A DNA stretch of 64,000 bases from Hydrogenovibrio sp. JE_KL2 (GTDB taxonomy: Bacteria; Pseudomonadota; Gammaproteobacteria; Thiomicrospirales; Thiomicrospiraceae), in assembly GCF_009296185.1 (NCBI RefSeq), contig NZ_WBJR01000001.1:248001-312000 (forward strand), given 5' to 3'. The position numbers and the translations under genes are program-made. The notes beneath the pieces are model-generated. The model made no database searches, was not told the DNA's origin, and saw nothing but the letters and a program-made list of their open reading frames with translations. The stretch's first letter is position 1; each line of letters opens with the position of its first letter. Positions 37,110 to 48,896 of the stretch are shown in pieces.

Positions 37110-39542
37110 ATGCCTGATTATTCTCAATCCAACCTCTCCAGAAAAAGTGGCGAAAGTTCAGATGCGCCTACGCAGCGTTTTCATTGGATCATAAAAGACG
37201 CGATTGTATTAGCGTGTATCGGTGTGTCATTCTTCTTGTTTTTGGTGTTGTTCAGTTATAGCGGCACTGATCCTGGTTTTGAAACCGCCTCCTCGTCGCA
37301 GAACATCCAAAATTACGGTGGAAGAACCGGTGCTTGGATTGCTTCACTTTTACTTTATCTATTTGGATTGTTCGGTTTTTTGATTCCGTTTGGCATTTTT
37401 ATGGCGGGTATGGTGACGTTGAAAATACGCTCCGAGGGGGATACCGATTACTTGCATTTCGGGTTAAGTTTGACCGGGTTAATTCTTCTGATCGTATCCG
37501 GTTCTGCGCTATCGACACTGTTTCTATCGCCAGACCTTGGGTTTCTCAAACTGCCTTATTCCGGTGGTGGGGTGCTAGGTTACGAAGTCAGCAATGTTCT
37601 GGTGTCAGCGATTGACTTGTTGGGTACAACATTACTTCTGCTGGTAATTTTCGCTGTTGGTATCAGTCTTTTCACCCAGTTGTCCTGGATGACCATTCTG
37701 GATAAAACCGGACAAATCACCTGGGTGTTGATAGATAAAGCCAAACCACACTTACAAGCCTTGTGGGGGAATGTCTCTTCCAAGTCTGAAGGAAAAGACT
37801 CAGAAGATTCACCTTCACTGGTCATCGCAGCGCGAAGCGAACAAGAGCAAAAGATGAGAAGTCCATTGGTCGGTAAGCTCGCAGAAAAAGTTAAGACCAA
37901 AACGCTGGCGGTACTGGAGAAGTCTGAAGATAAACTTTCAACAGCTGCAGATCACGAAATCTCAATGGGAGATGATTTATCCGAGGGTGGTTCTTCATCG
38001 GTTAGAGTGGGACGAAAGGTTACTTCAAACATTACGGTTCCTGTGCATCAGGGCGGTGACTTGCCAGGGGTCGATTTATTGGACCCTATTCCTGTGTCCG
38101 AAGACAGTTTTTCGTCCGAGGAACTGACTGCCTTGTCGTTTCTGCTTGAGCAGCGTCTAGAAGAGTTTGGGGTGTCCATCAAAGTTGAAGCCGTTCAACC
38201 GGGGCCAGTGGTTACCCGTTTCGAGGTGCTTCCGGCTGCAGGTGTGAAAGTCAGCCAAATTTCCAACTTGGCAAAAGATTTAGCGCGAGTACTCTCGGTC
38301 AAGTCCGTACGTGTGGTCGATATCATCCCCGGTAAAGCCGTTGTCGGAATAGAAATTCCGAACGAAAAACGCGAAGTGGTGAGCTTCCGTGAAGTGATTT
38401 CTTCTGAAGAGTTCCAAACTTCAAAATCTCCGCTGACCGTTGCCTTAGGAAAAGACATTTCCGGGAAACCGGTTGTGGCGGATATTGCCAAGATGCCGCA
38501 TTTGCTGGTGGCGGGGACGACAGGCTCCGGTAAGTCGGTCGGGGTTAACAGTATGATTCTGAGCTTGCTTTATAAGAGCACGCCGGAAGAAGTTCGACTC
38601 ATTATGGTCGACCCCAAAATGCTTGAGCTTTCCATCTATGAAGATATTCCACATTTGTTGACCCCTGTGGTTACCGATATGTCCGAAGCGGCAAATGCCT
38701 TGCGTTGGAGCGTGTTCGAGATGGATCGTCGTTATCAATTGATGGCGAAGCTTGGGGTCAGAAACATTGCCGGGTTTAATGCCAAAGTCCGTGGTGCGAT
38801 TGAAAAGGGTGAACCTTTGATTGATCCTTTATATCAGCAAGCTGCAAACTTTGGTCATGAGTTGGGTGAAAAGCCACCCACGTTGGAGCCATTACCTTTT
38901 ATCGTAGTGGTGGTTGATGAGTTCGCCGATATGATTATGGTCGTCGGTAAAGAAGTGGAGCAGTTGATTGCACGTATTGCACAAAAAGCACGTGCTGCGG
39001 GGATTCACTTGATTCTGGCAACCCAGAGGCCGTCTGTGAATGTCATTACCGGTTTGATCAAAGCCAATATTCCGACCCGTATCTCTTTTATGGTTAACAC
39101 CAAAATCGACTCACGAACCATTCTTGATCAAGGTGGTGCTGAGCAACTGCTGGGAATGGGCGATATGCTGTTCATGCCACCGGGGAGTGGTAATCCTCGC
39201 CGAGTGCATGGTGCATTCATGACCGATGAAGAAGTGCACCGAGTCGCGGATTTTGTGAAGACTCAAGGTGAACCACAGTATTTGGAAAGTATTACCCAGC
39301 CGCCTTCAGCGGATGGTAGCGATTCGTTGGGTGAAGATGCCGAGCAGGATTTGCTCTACGACCAGGTGGTAGCCTTTGTGACCGACAACCAACGTGTATC
39401 GGTCTCTTTGGTGCAGCGTCATTTTAAAATCGGCTATAACCGTGCGGCAAGAATCGTTGAGGCAATGGAGTCTTCCGGTGTGGTTTCACCAATGAAATCC
39501 AATGGTAACCGTGACGTGCTAGCCGGAAAATCGCCACAGTAA
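37110..39542 (+). CDS. ftsK: DNA translocase FtsK
   Basis: Couples division to chromosome dimer resolution. Four or five N-terminal TM segments (within residues 20-190), a short linker, then the RecA-like motor (Walker A AGTTGSGKSVGVN; Walker B FIVVVVDEFADMIM) and a C-terminal gamma winged helix (VSVSLVQRHFKIGYNRAARIVEAME) that reads KOPS. About 810 residues, much shorter than E. coli FtsK because the linker is short. I prefer ATG 37110; a GTG at 37056 would add 18 residues. lolA and rarA follow, as in E. coli. Confidence 0.95.
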   Translation: MPDYSQSNLSRKSGESSDAPTQRFHWIIKDAIVLACIGVSFFLFLVLFSYSGTDPGFETASSSQNIQNYGGRTGAWIASLLLYLFGLFGFLIPFGIFMAGMVTLKIRSEGDTDYLHFGLSLTGLILLIVSGSALSTLFLSPDLGFLKLPYSGGGVLGYEVSNVLVSAIDLLGTTLLLLVIFAVGISLFTQLSWMTILDKTGQITWVLIDKAKPHLQALWGNVSSKSEGKDSEDSPSLVIAARSEQEQKMRSPLVGKLAEKVKTKTLAVLEKSEDKLSTAADHEISMGDDLSEGGSSSVRVGRKVTSNITVPVHQGGDLPGVDLLDPIPVSEDSFSSEELTALSFLLEQRLEEFGVSIKVEAVQPGPVVTRFEVLPAAGVKVSQISNLAKDLARVLSVKSVRVVDIIPGKAVVGIEIPNEKREVVSFREVISSEEFQTSKSPLTVALGKDISGKPVVADIAKMPHLLVAGTTGSGKSVGVNSMILSLLYKSTPEEVRLIMVDPKMLELSIYEDIPHLLTPVVTDMSEAANALRWSVFEMDRRYQLMAKLGVRNIAGFNAKVRGAIEKGEPLIDPLYQQAANFGHELGEKPPTLEPLPFIVVVVDEFADMIMVVGKEVEQLIARIAQKARAAGIHLILATQRPSVNVITGLIKANIPTRISFMVNTKIDSRTILDQGGAEQLLGMGDMLFMPPGSGNPRRVHGAFMTDEEVHRVADFVKTQGEPQYLESITQPPSADGSDSLGEDAEQDLLYDQVVAFVTDNQRVSVSLVQRHFKIGYNRAARIVEAMESSGVVSPMKSNGNRDVLAGKSPQ

Positions 39543-39565
39543 ATTTCCCGATTTAATTTTTAGTG

Positions 39566-39598
39566 ACATACCAGGTGACCCCAACCTGGTAGATTTTT
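39566..39598 (-). repeat. Dispersed 18-bp motif between ftsK and lolA
   Basis: Reverse complement copy (CCCCAACCTGGTAGATTTT, A variant, exact) at 39579-39597. An 8-bp inverted partner TACCAGGT lies 6-7 nt upstream, so the core can form a small hairpin in the ftsK-lolA gap. Confidence 0.8.
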
Positions 39599-39624
39599 GA
39601 ATACATACTTGTGAAGAAGAAAAT

Positions 39625-40275
39625 ATGAAAAAGCATTTGTTAACTTGGTTGGGTTTCATTGTCTTAGCAACGAGCAGTTGGCAGGCACTGGCAGAGTCGC
39701 CAAAATCCAAGATCGAGACCTTGCATCATTTTCTGGAAAACCTTCACACCTTCAAAGCCAATTTTGTTCAGACTCAGCCAGATGAACAGTTGTTTCAAGA
39801 AAACAAATCCACCGGCTATGTTGTGTTGTCCCGCCCTGGGAAGCTGATTTGGGTTTACAAGAAACCGGATCGTCAGGAGATTATTTCTGACAGTCTCAAT
39901 CTCTGGGTGTTCGAACCGGATATCGACCAAGTGACCGTGCGTCCATTGACATCCGTGCAGTCGGATTTTCCATTACGCTGGTTGCTGTATAACGACAAAA
40001 TCGAAAGCAATTTCAATGTGTTACCTGAAACCATTAAAGATGGTGTCAGTTGGTACAATCTGACGCCTAAAGATTCGACCTTCTTCCAAAGTTTGGAAGT
40101 CGCCATCAAAGGGGATAAGTTGGTCCAGATTTGGATGTATCAGAGTACGGACAACATCACCAAAGTGAAGTTCACCGATATTCAGCAAAATCCTAAGATT
40201 GCCAGCAGTCAGTTTGATTTCATTCCACCGGAAGGCGTGGATGTGATTGGACAGCAGGTTAATAACCTAAAATAG
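39625..40275 (+). CDS. lolA: Outer-membrane lipoprotein carrier LolA
   Basis: Periplasmic chaperone ferrying lipoproteins from LolCDE to LolB. Signal peptide about residues 1-23 (cleavage after ALA). Mature protein has HHFLENLHTFKANFVQTQPD, SRPGKLIWVYKKPDRQEIISD and the LNLWVFEPDIDQVTV strands of the open barrel. Length 216. Lies between ftsK and rarA, the standard order; rarA begins 2 nt later. Confidence 0.95.
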   Translation: MKKHLLTWLGFIVLATSSWQALAESPKSKIETLHHFLENLHTFKANFVQTQPDEQLFQENKSTGYVVLSRPGKLIWVYKKPDRQEIISDSLNLWVFEPDIDQVTVRPLTSVQSDFPLRWLLYNDKIESNFNVLPETIKDGVSWYNLTPKDSTFFQSLEVAIKGDKLVQIWMYQSTDNITKVKFTDIQQNPKIASSQFDFIPPEGVDVIGQQVNNLK

Positions 40276-40277
40276 AC

Positions 40278-41588
40278 ATGAGCTATAAACCACTTTCCGA
40301 CAGGCTCAGACCAACCGAGCTAGAACATTATGTCGGGCAAAAGCATTTGCTCGGGGCGAATCGTGCCTTGTCGAAGCTGTTAAATTCCGGTCGTTTGCAC
40401 TCCATGATTTTCTGGGGGCCGCCGGGTACCGGCAAAACAACGCTGGCAAGATTGATTGCTCAGCAGTCCGACTTGCAGTTCATCAGTTTGTCCGCCGTGC
40501 TGGATGGTGTGAAATCGGTACGCGAGGCGGTTGAGCAAGCCAAGCTTCATCAGGCGCAGTTCAACCAAGGTACGTTGTTGTTTGTTGATGAGGTTCATCG
40601 TTTCAATAAAGCGCAGCAAGACGCGTTTTTACCTTATATTGAAGACGGCACCTTCATCTTCATCGGGGCGACGACAGAAAACCCGTCATTCGAATTGAAT
40701 AATGCCTTGCTTTCACGAGCACGTGTCTATGTGTTGAGACCATTGGAACAAGAGGATTTGATGCAAGTGTTACAACGCGGCATTGAACTTCTGAGTGAAG
40801 ATTTGGGTACAACGCTGGAATTGGAACCGCAAGCCGAAGAGTTGTTGGTGCAATACGCGGATGGCGATGCACGACGCTTGCTGAATATGTTGGAGCAGGC
40901 GGTCGATTTTGCCGAGCAAAATCTGCCAGGTCGGGTAGTGTTGACTGCGGATCATTGCCGAGAAGTCGTGCAGGGTGGTGTGCGTCGTCAGGACAAAGGC
41001 GGCGAGTTGTTTTATGATCAAATCTCCGCGCTGCATAAGTCCATACGAGGCTCAGATCCGAATGCGGCGTTATATTGGCTGACGCGCATGCTGGAAACCG
41101 GCGTTGATGCGCGTTATCTGTCCAGGCGGTTGATTCGCATGGCGAGTGAAGATATTGGGAATGCCGATGTGAAAGCCCTTGGCTTGTGTTTGGATGCAGC
41201 AGAAGCTTATGAGCGCTTAGGTTCCCCCGAAGGGGAGTTGGCGCTGGCACAAGCGGCGGTTTATCTGGCGGTGGCTCCTAAGTCCAATGCCGTTTACATG
41301 GGATATAAAGCCGCGGTGAGAGATATTCAGGAGCACGGTACCTCGGAGGTTCCGTTGCACTTGCGCAATGCGCCGACCAAATTGATGAAGAACCTAGATT
41401 ATGGCGAAGGCTATCGTTATGCGCATGATGAGCCTGAGGCTTTTGCCGCCGGAGAATGTTATTTCCCCGAAGACATGCCTGAGCGTGATTACTACCAGCC
41501 AGTGCCAAGAGGGTTGGAGATAAAAATCGGCGAGAAAATGGCTCGACTCAAACAAATGAATTTGCAGTCACCGCAAAAAAGGCGGTGA
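40278..41588 (+). CDS. rarA: Replication-associated recombination protein RarA (MgsA)
   Basis: AAA+ ATPase acting at stalled forks with SSB. Walker A WGPPGTGKTTLARLIAQ, Walker B LLFVDEVHRFNKAQQDAFLP, sensor GATTENPSFELNNALLSRARV, then the tetramerisation domain (SIRGSDPNAALYWLTRMLETG). Length 436. A near copy of the 18-bp motif lies at 40918-40935. Confidence 0.96.
   Translation: MSYKPLSDRLRPTELEHYVGQKHLLGANRALSKLLNSGRLHSMIFWGPPGTGKTTLARLIAQQSDLQFISLSAVLDGVKSVREAVEQAKLHQAQFNQGTLLFVDEVHRFNKAQQDAFLPYIEDGTFIFIGATTENPSFELNNALLSRARVYVLRPLEQEDLMQVLQRGIELLSEDLGTTLELEPQAEELLVQYADGDARRLLNMLEQAVDFAEQNLPGRVVLTADHCREVVQGGVRRQDKGGELFYDQISALHKSIRGSDPNAALYWLTRMLETGVDARYLSRRLIRMASEDIGNADVKALGLCLDAAEAYERLGSPEGELALAQAAVYLAVAPKSNAVYMGYKAAVRDIQEHGTSEVPLHLRNAPTKLMKNLDYGEGYRYAHDEPEAFAAGECYFPEDMPERDYYQPVPRGLEIKIGEKMARLKQMNLQSPQKRR
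40918..40935 (+). repeat. Dispersed 18-bp motif (1 mismatch) inside rarA
   Basis: AAAATCTGCCAGGTCGGG, one mismatch from the consensus, encoding QNLPGR in a variable stretch of RarA. Confidence 0.65.
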
Positions 41589-41627
41589 TAGCTTGATGTA
41601 TAAATAGAAAGAACTAGGAGAAACCTT

Positions 41628-42023
41628 GTGCAAAGTTTTCACTTGATGCAATTACTCGCTGTCGGGGTCGGCGGTACCTTTGGTGCCATGTCCCGTTTTT
41701 TGCTGTCGAACCAGATGTATGCCTGGTGGGGGCGTGACTTCGTTTGGGGAACTTTGACGGTAAACGCTTTGGGATCTTTTTTGATCGGGCTGTTGACGAT
41801 TTTGATGATTGATAAATTACAGCTTGCCCTTGAGTGGCGTGCGTTATTAATCGTCGGTTTTCTAGGGTCATTCACTACTTTCTCGACCTTTGCTTTTGAA
41901 ACCCTGTTGTTCTTGCAGGAAGGGTTGTTTGAAAAAGCGATGATGAACATCGTTGCCAATGTTGTGTTGTGTATTTACATGGTTTGGTTTGGCGTCTGGT
42001 CTGGCAAACAATTCTTGTTGTAA
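41628..42023 (+). CDS. crcB: Fluoride ion channel CrcB/Fluc
   Basis: Dimeric fluoride exporter. Four TM segments in 131 residues, with GGTFGAMSRFLLSN, the Asn-containing GTLTVNALGSFLIGLL and the GFLGSFTTFSTFAFE signature. GTG 41628 start preceded by AGGAG. Follows rarA by 39 bp; no fluoride riboswitch was recognised upstream. Confidence 0.95.
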   Translation: MQSFHLMQLLAVGVGGTFGAMSRFLLSNQMYAWWGRDFVWGTLTVNALGSFLIGLLTILMIDKLQLALEWRALLIVGFLGSFTTFSTFAFETLLFLQEGLFEKAMMNIVANVVLCIYMVWFGVWSGKQFLL

Positions 42024-42166
42024 TGAGGTTTCCATAGAGAAATTTTCTACAAGTAATTCATAAAATAACCCTTAGAATTTAATGAATATTTTTTATTCCT
42101 AAGTCCACATTTTGATAAACTTTTGACTTCAAATTTTTGCAAATTAACGTCAGTCAGAGAGACGCC

Positions 42167-43291
42167 ATGACAGAGTCCGCCAACCTTCTCAAAACCCCTT
42201 CTTACGACCTTCATGTCGAAGCTGGTGCCAGAATGGTTCCTTTCGCTGGTTACGATATGCCGGTGCAGTACCCGATGGGCATTAAAAAGGAGCATCTGCA
42301 TACACGCGAAAAGGCGGGGTTGTTCGATGTGTCTCACATGGGACAAGTCAAACTTAAGGGTGAAAAAGCCGCGCAAGCACTCGAAGCGTTGGTACCCGTC
42401 GATATTATCGATCTGCCTTTATTGAAACAGCGCTATGCATTGTTCACCAATGATAAGGGTGGTGTGTTGGATGACTTGATGGTCACTTGTGTTGATGATG
42501 GTCTGTTTCTGGTCGTCAATGCCGCCTGTAAAGAGCAGGATATCGCTCATCTGAAAGCCAATCTTGATAGCTCGGTTACAGTAGAAGTGTTGGACGATAA
42601 AGCCTTGTTGGCGTTGCAGGGACCAGAAGCCAAAAACGTGATGGCAAAGCTGGCACCGGAATCACAATTCATGACATTTATGACTGCCAAATCTTTGGAG
42701 ATTGGTGGTATCAACTGCTTTGTGACACGCTCCGGCTATACTGGTGAAGATGGTTTTGAAATTTCCGTTGCCAAAGATCAAGCCGTTGATTTGGCAAGAA
42801 TGCTATTGGCGGAAGACGCTGTGGAGTGGATTGGTTTGGGCGCACGGGATTCTTTAAGACTGGAAGCCGGTTTGTGTCTATACGGACATGAGCTGACAAC
42901 TGACATCACGCCGATTGAAGCCAGTTTGAACTGGGCAATTTCCAAAGCAAGACGTCCGGATGGCGTCAGAGCAGGCGGTTATCCGGGGGCGGATGTGATT
43001 GGTGGGCAAATGCTGTCCGGCGCGCCACGTAAACGTGTAGCGATTTTACCGCAGGGAAAAATGCCAGTGCGCGATGGCGCGGAAATCATTACCGAAGATG
43101 AAACCCTTGTCGGTATCGTCACCAGCGGTGGTTTTGGCCCTAGTTTGAATGTGCCGATCACGATGGCGTTATTGGATACGGATGTAGCCCAAGGGCAACA
43201 GCCGTTATTTGCAATGGTTAGAGGTAAGGCGATTCCTGTTGAAATAACGTCTTTGCCGTTTGTTAAACAAAATTATTACCGTGGTGCTTGA
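42167..43291 (+). CDS. gcvT: Glycine cleavage T protein (aminomethyltransferase)
   Basis: Transfers the methylene group from aminomethyl-lipoyl H protein to tetrahydrofolate. MVPFAGYDMPVQYPMGIKKEH, the folate region DVSHMGQVKLKG, RSGYTGEDGFEI and LEAGLCLYGHEL are visible. I take ATG 42167 (374 residues) as start; the frame extends upstream to a TTG at 42137. It heads gcvT-gcvH-gcvP. Confidence 0.96.
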   Translation: MTESANLLKTPSYDLHVEAGARMVPFAGYDMPVQYPMGIKKEHLHTREKAGLFDVSHMGQVKLKGEKAAQALEALVPVDIIDLPLLKQRYALFTNDKGGVLDDLMVTCVDDGLFLVVNAACKEQDIAHLKANLDSSVTVEVLDDKALLALQGPEAKNVMAKLAPESQFMTFMTAKSLEIGGINCFVTRSGYTGEDGFEISVAKDQAVDLARMLLAEDAVEWIGLGARDSLRLEAGLCLYGHELTTDITPIEASLNWAISKARRPDGVRAGGYPGADVIGGQMLSGAPRKRVAILPQGKMPVRDGAEIITEDETLVGIVTSGGFGPSLNVPITMALLDTDVAQGQQPLFAMVRGKAIPVEITSLPFVKQNYYRGA

Positions 43292-43358
43292 GGATAAGTT
43301 AAATCAGCATGCTAAAACAATTTAATAGAACAGTTTATTGATTCAGAGGAGATAAGTG

Positions 43359-43730
43359 ATGAGTCAAATTAAATATACAGAAGATCACGAGTGGATTGAA
43401 ATTCATGGCGATGGTACGGCGACTATCGGCATTACGGATTTCGCTCAAGAACAACTAGGTGACTTGGTTTATGTTGAAGTGCCTGAAGAAGGTTCTGACA
43501 TTACCAAGGGGGAAGCGGTCTCGGTTATCGAGTCTGTTAAAGCCGCATCTGATTTGATTGCACCTGTTTCTGGAACCATCATCGAATCAAACCAATCTTT
43601 GGAAGATGAACCTGAAAAGGTCAACGAAGACCCAATGGGCGATGGTTGGTTTATCAAAGTGCAAATCGCGGATGAATCCGAGTTGGAAGATTTGATGGAC
43701 GAAGCTGCTTATCAAGCTTGCATCGAGTAA
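43359..43730 (+). CDS. gcvH: Glycine cleavage H protein
   Basis: Carries the aminomethyl group on a lipoyl-lysine shuttling between P, T and L proteins. YTEDHEWIEIHGDGTATIGIT, then the lipoylation site SVIESVKAASDL. Length 123. ATG 43359 with AGAGGAG upstream; GTG one codon earlier is less likely. Confidence 0.97.
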   Translation: MSQIKYTEDHEWIEIHGDGTATIGITDFAQEQLGDLVYVEVPEEGSDITKGEAVSVIESVKAASDLIAPVSGTIIESNQSLEDEPEKVNEDPMGDGWFIKVQIADESELEDLMDEAAYQACIE

Positions 43731-43783
43731 TTTGATTTCTCACTAAGTGACATGAAGTAAGACAAAGCCATTAAGAGAAGATT

Positions 43784-46621
43784 ATGACCGGAAAAATTGC
43801 AGATTTGATGAAGACCGATAATTTTAGTCAACGTCACATTGGCTCCAATCATGAGCAACAGCAGGCAATGTTGTCTGCACTGGGTTATGACTCTCTTGAA
43901 CAACTTTTGGACGGAGTAGTCCCTAAGTCTATTCGCCGTCAGTCTGAGATGGCGCTTGGTGAAGGCTTGTCCGAGCATGATGCTTTGGCCAAGCTCAAAG
44001 CAATGGCAAGCCAAAACCAGTCAATCAAATCTTTTATCGGCATGGGGTTCTATAACACGCTAACACCGCCGGTGGTGTTGCGTAATGTATTGGAAAATCC
44101 GGCTTGGTACACGGCCTACACGCCATATCAAGCGGAAATCTCTCAAGGGCGTATGGAAGCCATGCTGAACTTCCAGACCATGATTGCCGATATGACCGGC
44201 ATGGAGCTTGCCAACGCGTCGATGCTAGATGAAGCGACTGCCTGCGCAGAAGCTATGACATTATGTCAGCGTATGTCAAAATCGAAAGGCAATGTGTTCT
44301 TTGTGGCTGAAGATTGCCATCCACAAAATATTGAAGTGCTGAAAACCCGCGCTGAACCACTGGGTATTGAAGTGGTGGTTGGCAATCCAGAAAACGGGTT
44401 TGCAGATTTGGAATTGTTCGGTGTTTTGCTGCAATATCCGGGCACCTATGGCGATGTAAAAGAGTTATCCGCCATTATCGCCGAAGCGCATGAAAAGAAA
44501 GCCTTGGTTGCCGTTGCAACAGACTTACTAGCGCTGACGCTGTTGAAATCACCGGGAGAAATGGGGGCGGATGTCGCCATCGGGAACTCACAACGTTTTG
44601 GTGTGCCTTTAGGGTATGGCGGACCACATGCTGCTTTTATGGCAACCAAAGACGACTTTAAACGTTCCATGCCGGGGCGTTTGATTGGAGTGTCGGTTGA
44701 TCGTTTGGGCAACCCTGCTTACCGCTTGGCATTACAAACGCGTGAACAGCATATCCGCCGCGAAAAAGCGACCAGTAACATTTGTACCGCTCAAGCACTC
44801 TTGGCGGTGATGGCAAGCTTTTATGCTGCTTATCATGGAGCAGAAGGTTTAAAACGTATCGCCAATAAAGTCTTTCAGCTAACCGCAGCTTTTGCCGATG
44901 CGCTCAATAAAGCGGGCATCAAGGTTCAAAATATCACTTACTTCGATACGGTCAGTTTTGAAGTCACATCTGCCGATGCTACTTTGCAGGCAGCGGAGCA
45001 GGTGGGCTACAACCTAAGAAAAATCAACGATACGCTAATTGGTGTATCTTTTGACGAATCCACGACTTTAGAAGATGTGACAACTCTATTGAGTGTGTTA
45101 AATGCATCTGCGGAGATTGCGGATAACACGCCATTTTCATTACCAGCGGAGCTACAACGTACCTCGGATTTCCTAACGCATGAGGTCTTCAATCGCTATC
45201 ACTCTGAAACGGAAATGATGCGCTACATGCGCCACCTTGCCGATAAGGATTTGGCATTGGATAGAGCAATGATTCCGCTTGGGTCTTGTACAATGAAGTT
45301 GAATGCTGCTGCGGAGTTGATGCCGGTATCCTGGAAAGAATTCAGTGGCATCCATCCTTTTGCGCCTTTACATCAGGTTCAAGGCTATCAACAAATGATT
45401 GAAGACTTGGAGCGCATGCTTTGTGAAGCCACAGGCTATGATGCGGTTTCGCTACAACCTAACTCGGGTGCGCAAGGAGAATATGCCGGTTTGTTGGCAA
45501 TTCGAGCGTACCATGAAAGCCGTGGCGAAGGGCATCGCGACATCTGTTTGATTCCAGCTTCCGCGCACGGAACCAACCCTGCCTCAGCACACATGGCTGG
45601 GATGAAAGTCGTGGTCGTCAAGACGTCTGAAAAAGGCGATATCGACCTTACCGACCTTCAAGCCAAGTGTGAGCAACATGGGCAAAACATTTCCGCGATT
45701 ATGATTACCTATCCTTCAACGCATGGTGTGTTTGAAGAAGACGTGAAAACCGTCTGTGACATGGTGCATCAGCAAGGTGGTCAGGTTTATATCGATGGTG
45801 CCAACATGAACGCCATGGTTGGCGTTTCGTCACCGGGCGAATTCGGGGGTGATGTTTCCCACTTGAACCTTCATAAAACCTTTGCCATTCCGCATGGCGG
45901 CGGTGGACCAGGTGTCGGGCCAATCGGTGTTGGTAAACATCTTGCGCCTTTCTTGCCACGCACCCCTAAGCAGGATTCAACGGTGGGTCAGGTTTCTGCC
46001 ACACCTTGGGGCAGTGCGGGTATTTTGCCAATCAGTTGGATGTATATCGCCATGATGGGTAAAACTGGCTTGTACCAAGCAACCGCCAATGCGATTTTGA
46101 ACGCCAACTACATTGCACATCGCTTGGCGCCGCATTTCCCGATTTTGTATACCGACAAAAACGGTCATGTTGCGCATGAGTGTATTGTTGATTTGCGTCC
46201 AATCAAGGCGGAATCAGGCATTACTGTCGATGACATAGCCAAGCGTTTGATTGACTACGGTTTCCATGCGCCTACCATGTCTTTCCCTGTTGCTGGAACC
46301 TTGATGATCGAGCCGACTGAATCCGAGTCACAGGCTGAGTTGGATCGATTCTGTGACGCTATGATTCAAATCAAGTACGAAATCGCGCAAGTGATGGAAG
46401 GGCAGTTCACTGCCGAAGACAATCCATTGGTGAATGCACCTCATACCGCTCTGGAAGTGACAGGCGATTACTGGGCGCATAGTTATTCCAGACAGCAGGC
46501 GGCTTATCCGTTGGAAAGCCTGAAACGTGAAAAATACTGGTCTCCGGTGGCAAGGGTTGACAACGTTTATGGTGATAAGAACCTTGTGTGCTCTTGTTTG
46601 CCGATGTCAGCATACGAGTAA
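43784..46621 (+). CDS. gcvP: Glycine dehydrogenase (decarboxylating), P protein
   Basis: PLP enzyme releasing CO2 from glycine and loading H protein. Single-chain form of 945 residues with two homologous halves. The PLP lysine is in [18 protein letters not shown] in the C-terminal half. [17 protein letters not shown] opens the N-terminal half. 53 bp after gcvH. Confidence 0.97.
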   Translation: MTGKIADLMKTDNFSQRHIGSNHEQQQAMLSALGYDSLEQLLDGVVPKSIRRQSEMALGEGLSEHDALAKLKAMASQNQSIKSFIGMGFYNTLTPPVVLRNVLENPAWYTAYTPYQAEISQGRMEAMLNFQTMIADMTGMELANASMLDEATACAEAMTLCQRMSKSKGNVFFVAEDCHPQNIEVLKTRAEPLGIEVVVGNPENGFADLELFGVLLQYPGTYGDVKELSAIIAEAHEKKALVAVATDLLALTLLKSPGEMGADVAIGNSQRFGVPLGYGGPHAAFMATKDDFKRSMPGRLIGVSVDRLGNPAYRLALQTREQHIRREKATSNICTAQALLAVMASFYAAYHGAEGLKRIANKVFQLTAAFADALNKAGIKVQNITYFDTVSFEVTSADATLQAAEQVGYNLRKINDTLIGVSFDESTTLEDVTTLLSVLNASAEIADNTPFSLPAELQRTSDFLTHEVFNRYHSETEMMRYMRHLADKDLALDRAMIPLGSCTMKLNAAAELMPVSWKEFSGIHPFAPLHQVQGYQQMIEDLERMLCEATGYDAVSLQPNSGAQGEYAGLLAIRAYHESRGEGHRDICLIPASAHGTNPASAHMAGMKVVVVKTSEKGDIDLTDLQAKCEQHGQNISAIMITYPSTHGVFEEDVKTVCDMVHQQGGQVYIDGANMNAMVGVSSPGEFGGDVSHLNLHKTFAIPHGGGGPGVGPIGVGKHLAPFLPRTPKQDSTVGQVSATPWGSAGILPISWMYIAMMGKTGLYQATANAILNANYIAHRLAPHFPILYTDKNGHVAHECIVDLRPIKAESGITVDDIAKRLIDYGFHAPTMSFPVAGTLMIEPTESESQAELDRFCDAMIQIKYEIAQVMEGQFTAEDNPLVNAPHTALEVTGDYWAHSYSRQQAAYPLESLKREKYWSPVARVDNVYGDKNLVCSCLPMSAYE

Positions 46622-46654
46622 CACCCCTACATAAACGAAGCGAGAGGTGATGAG

Positions 46655-47173
46655 ATGAGACAATCGATTGTAGTCAGTGTTTTGGGGGAAGATTCTCCGG
46701 GCTTGGTTGCCGCATTATCCAAGCTGATTGTCAGTTATCATGGCGACTGGGTGGAAAGTAGCATGGCAAGCTTAGCGGGCAAGTTCGCTGGCATTCTGCG
46801 TGTTGACCTGCCTAGAGAGCAAGTTGAAGGTTTTACCAAAGCCCTTGAGTCGGAAAATTTGGGACTGAAGGTGATGTATGAAGTGTCTGAACCGGAAACA
46901 GTTGCTCATGCATTCAAACAATATGACATTGAGTTGATTGGTCAGGATCGTCCGGGTATTGTTCACCGTCTAACAGACGCTTTGGCAAGACTTGGCGGTA
47001 GTGTAGAGAGTTTGGAGTCTGAAGTGATTGAAGCCAGCATGTCTGGCGAGCAATTGTTCAAGGCGCAGTTATCGTTAAAGATTCCGATGGATGTCAATCG
47101 TAATGACATTCAAGAGGCATTGGAAGCCATTGCAAATGAATTGATTGCCGACATTCAATTGGCAGATGCTTAA
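46655..47173 (+). CDS. GcvR-like double ACT-domain protein
   Basis: 172 residues with two ACT domains (SVLGEDSPGLVAALSKLIVSYHGDW and DIELIGQDRPGIVHRLTDALARLGG, split over loops). Resembles GcvR, which in E. coli binds glycine and antagonises GcvA. Immediate position after gcvP supports a role in glycine-dependent control, though no gcvA is in the window. GCGAGAGGTG precedes the ATG. Confidence 0.82.
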   Translation: MRQSIVVSVLGEDSPGLVAALSKLIVSYHGDWVESSMASLAGKFAGILRVDLPREQVEGFTKALESENLGLKVMYEVSEPETVAHAFKQYDIELIGQDRPGIVHRLTDALARLGGSVESLESEVIEASMSGEQLFKAQLSLKIPMDVNRNDIQEALEAIANELIADIQLADA

Positions 47174-47231
47174 AGCTCACTTACAATACGCACATTAAGA
47201 ATTTATTAATTAAAAATAGAAAGAAAACTAA

Positions 47232-48527
<1,296 letters not shown>

Positions 48528-48567
48528 TCAAGCCTGTAATAAAAATTCAAAAAAGTGCGTTATTTGC

Positions 48568-48595
48568 TTGCAATTATTTTGCCACACTCTATAAT
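48568..48595 (+). promoter_or_regulatory. Promoter of tRNA-Ser
   Basis: TTGCAA (48568-48573), 16-bp spacer, perfect TATAAT (48590-48595), ending 13 bp before the mature tRNA 5' end. Confidence 0.75.
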
Positions 48596-48608
48596 ACGCA
48601 CCTGTTCC

Positions 48609-48699
48609 GGTGGACTGGCTGAGTGGTTGAAGGCGGCGGTCTTGAAAACCGTTGTAGGTTAGTAGCCTACCTGGGGTTCGAATCCCTAGTCCACCGCCA
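48609..48699 (+). tRNA. tRNA-Ser (anticodon UGA)
   Basis: Acceptor GGTGGAC pairs with GTCCACC, followed by G and an encoded CCA. The anticodon stem-loop CGGT-CTTGAAA-ACCG gives anticodon TGA. The long variable arm (TTGTAGGTTAGTAGCCTACCTG) is typical of serine tRNAs, and GGTTCGAAT is the T-loop. Confidence 0.97.
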
Positions 48700-48750
48700 T
48701 TTTTCAATGCTACGCAACGAAAAATAGGAACAACCGAATTGGAAGAAAAC

Positions 48751-48778
48751 TTGACGCAACGTCAAAAATCCTTACAAT
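48751..48778 (+). promoter_or_regulatory. Promoter of tRNA-Arg
   Basis: TTGACG (48751-48756), 16-bp spacer, TACAAT (48773-48778). The -35 lies in a small inverted repeat TTGACG-CAA-CGTCAA. This suggests tRNA-Arg is transcribed separately from tRNA-Ser. Confidence 0.65.
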
Positions 48779-48819
48779 TCACAGCTTACTTTGAACCTTC
48801 GTTACAAAGTTCTCAATAA

Positions 48820-48896
48820 GCGCCCGTAGCTCAATTGGATAGAGTACTCGGCTACGAACCGAGCGGTTAGGGGTTCGACTCCCTTCGGGCGCGCCA
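48820..48896 (+). tRNA. tRNA-Arg (anticodon ACG), apparent integration site
   Basis: Acceptor GCGCCCG pairs with CGGGCGC, then G and encoded CCA. The anticodon arm CTCGG-CTACGAA-CCGAG gives ACG. The D-arm AGCTCAATTGGAT and T-arm GGGGTTCGACTCCC are normal. An imperfect copy of its 3' 35 nt recurs at 51531-51564, suggesting that this tRNA served as attachment site for the island in between. Confidence 0.96.

Noticed and set aside
40660-41250. A 196-codon reverse frame opposite rarA.
   Set aside because: Antisense shadow of a conserved gene, with a composition unlike real proteins (His/Pro/Arg-rich).
42024-42166. Glycine riboswitch upstream of gcvT.
   Set aside because: The short AT-rich leader has none of the conserved glycine aptamer sequences I would recognise.
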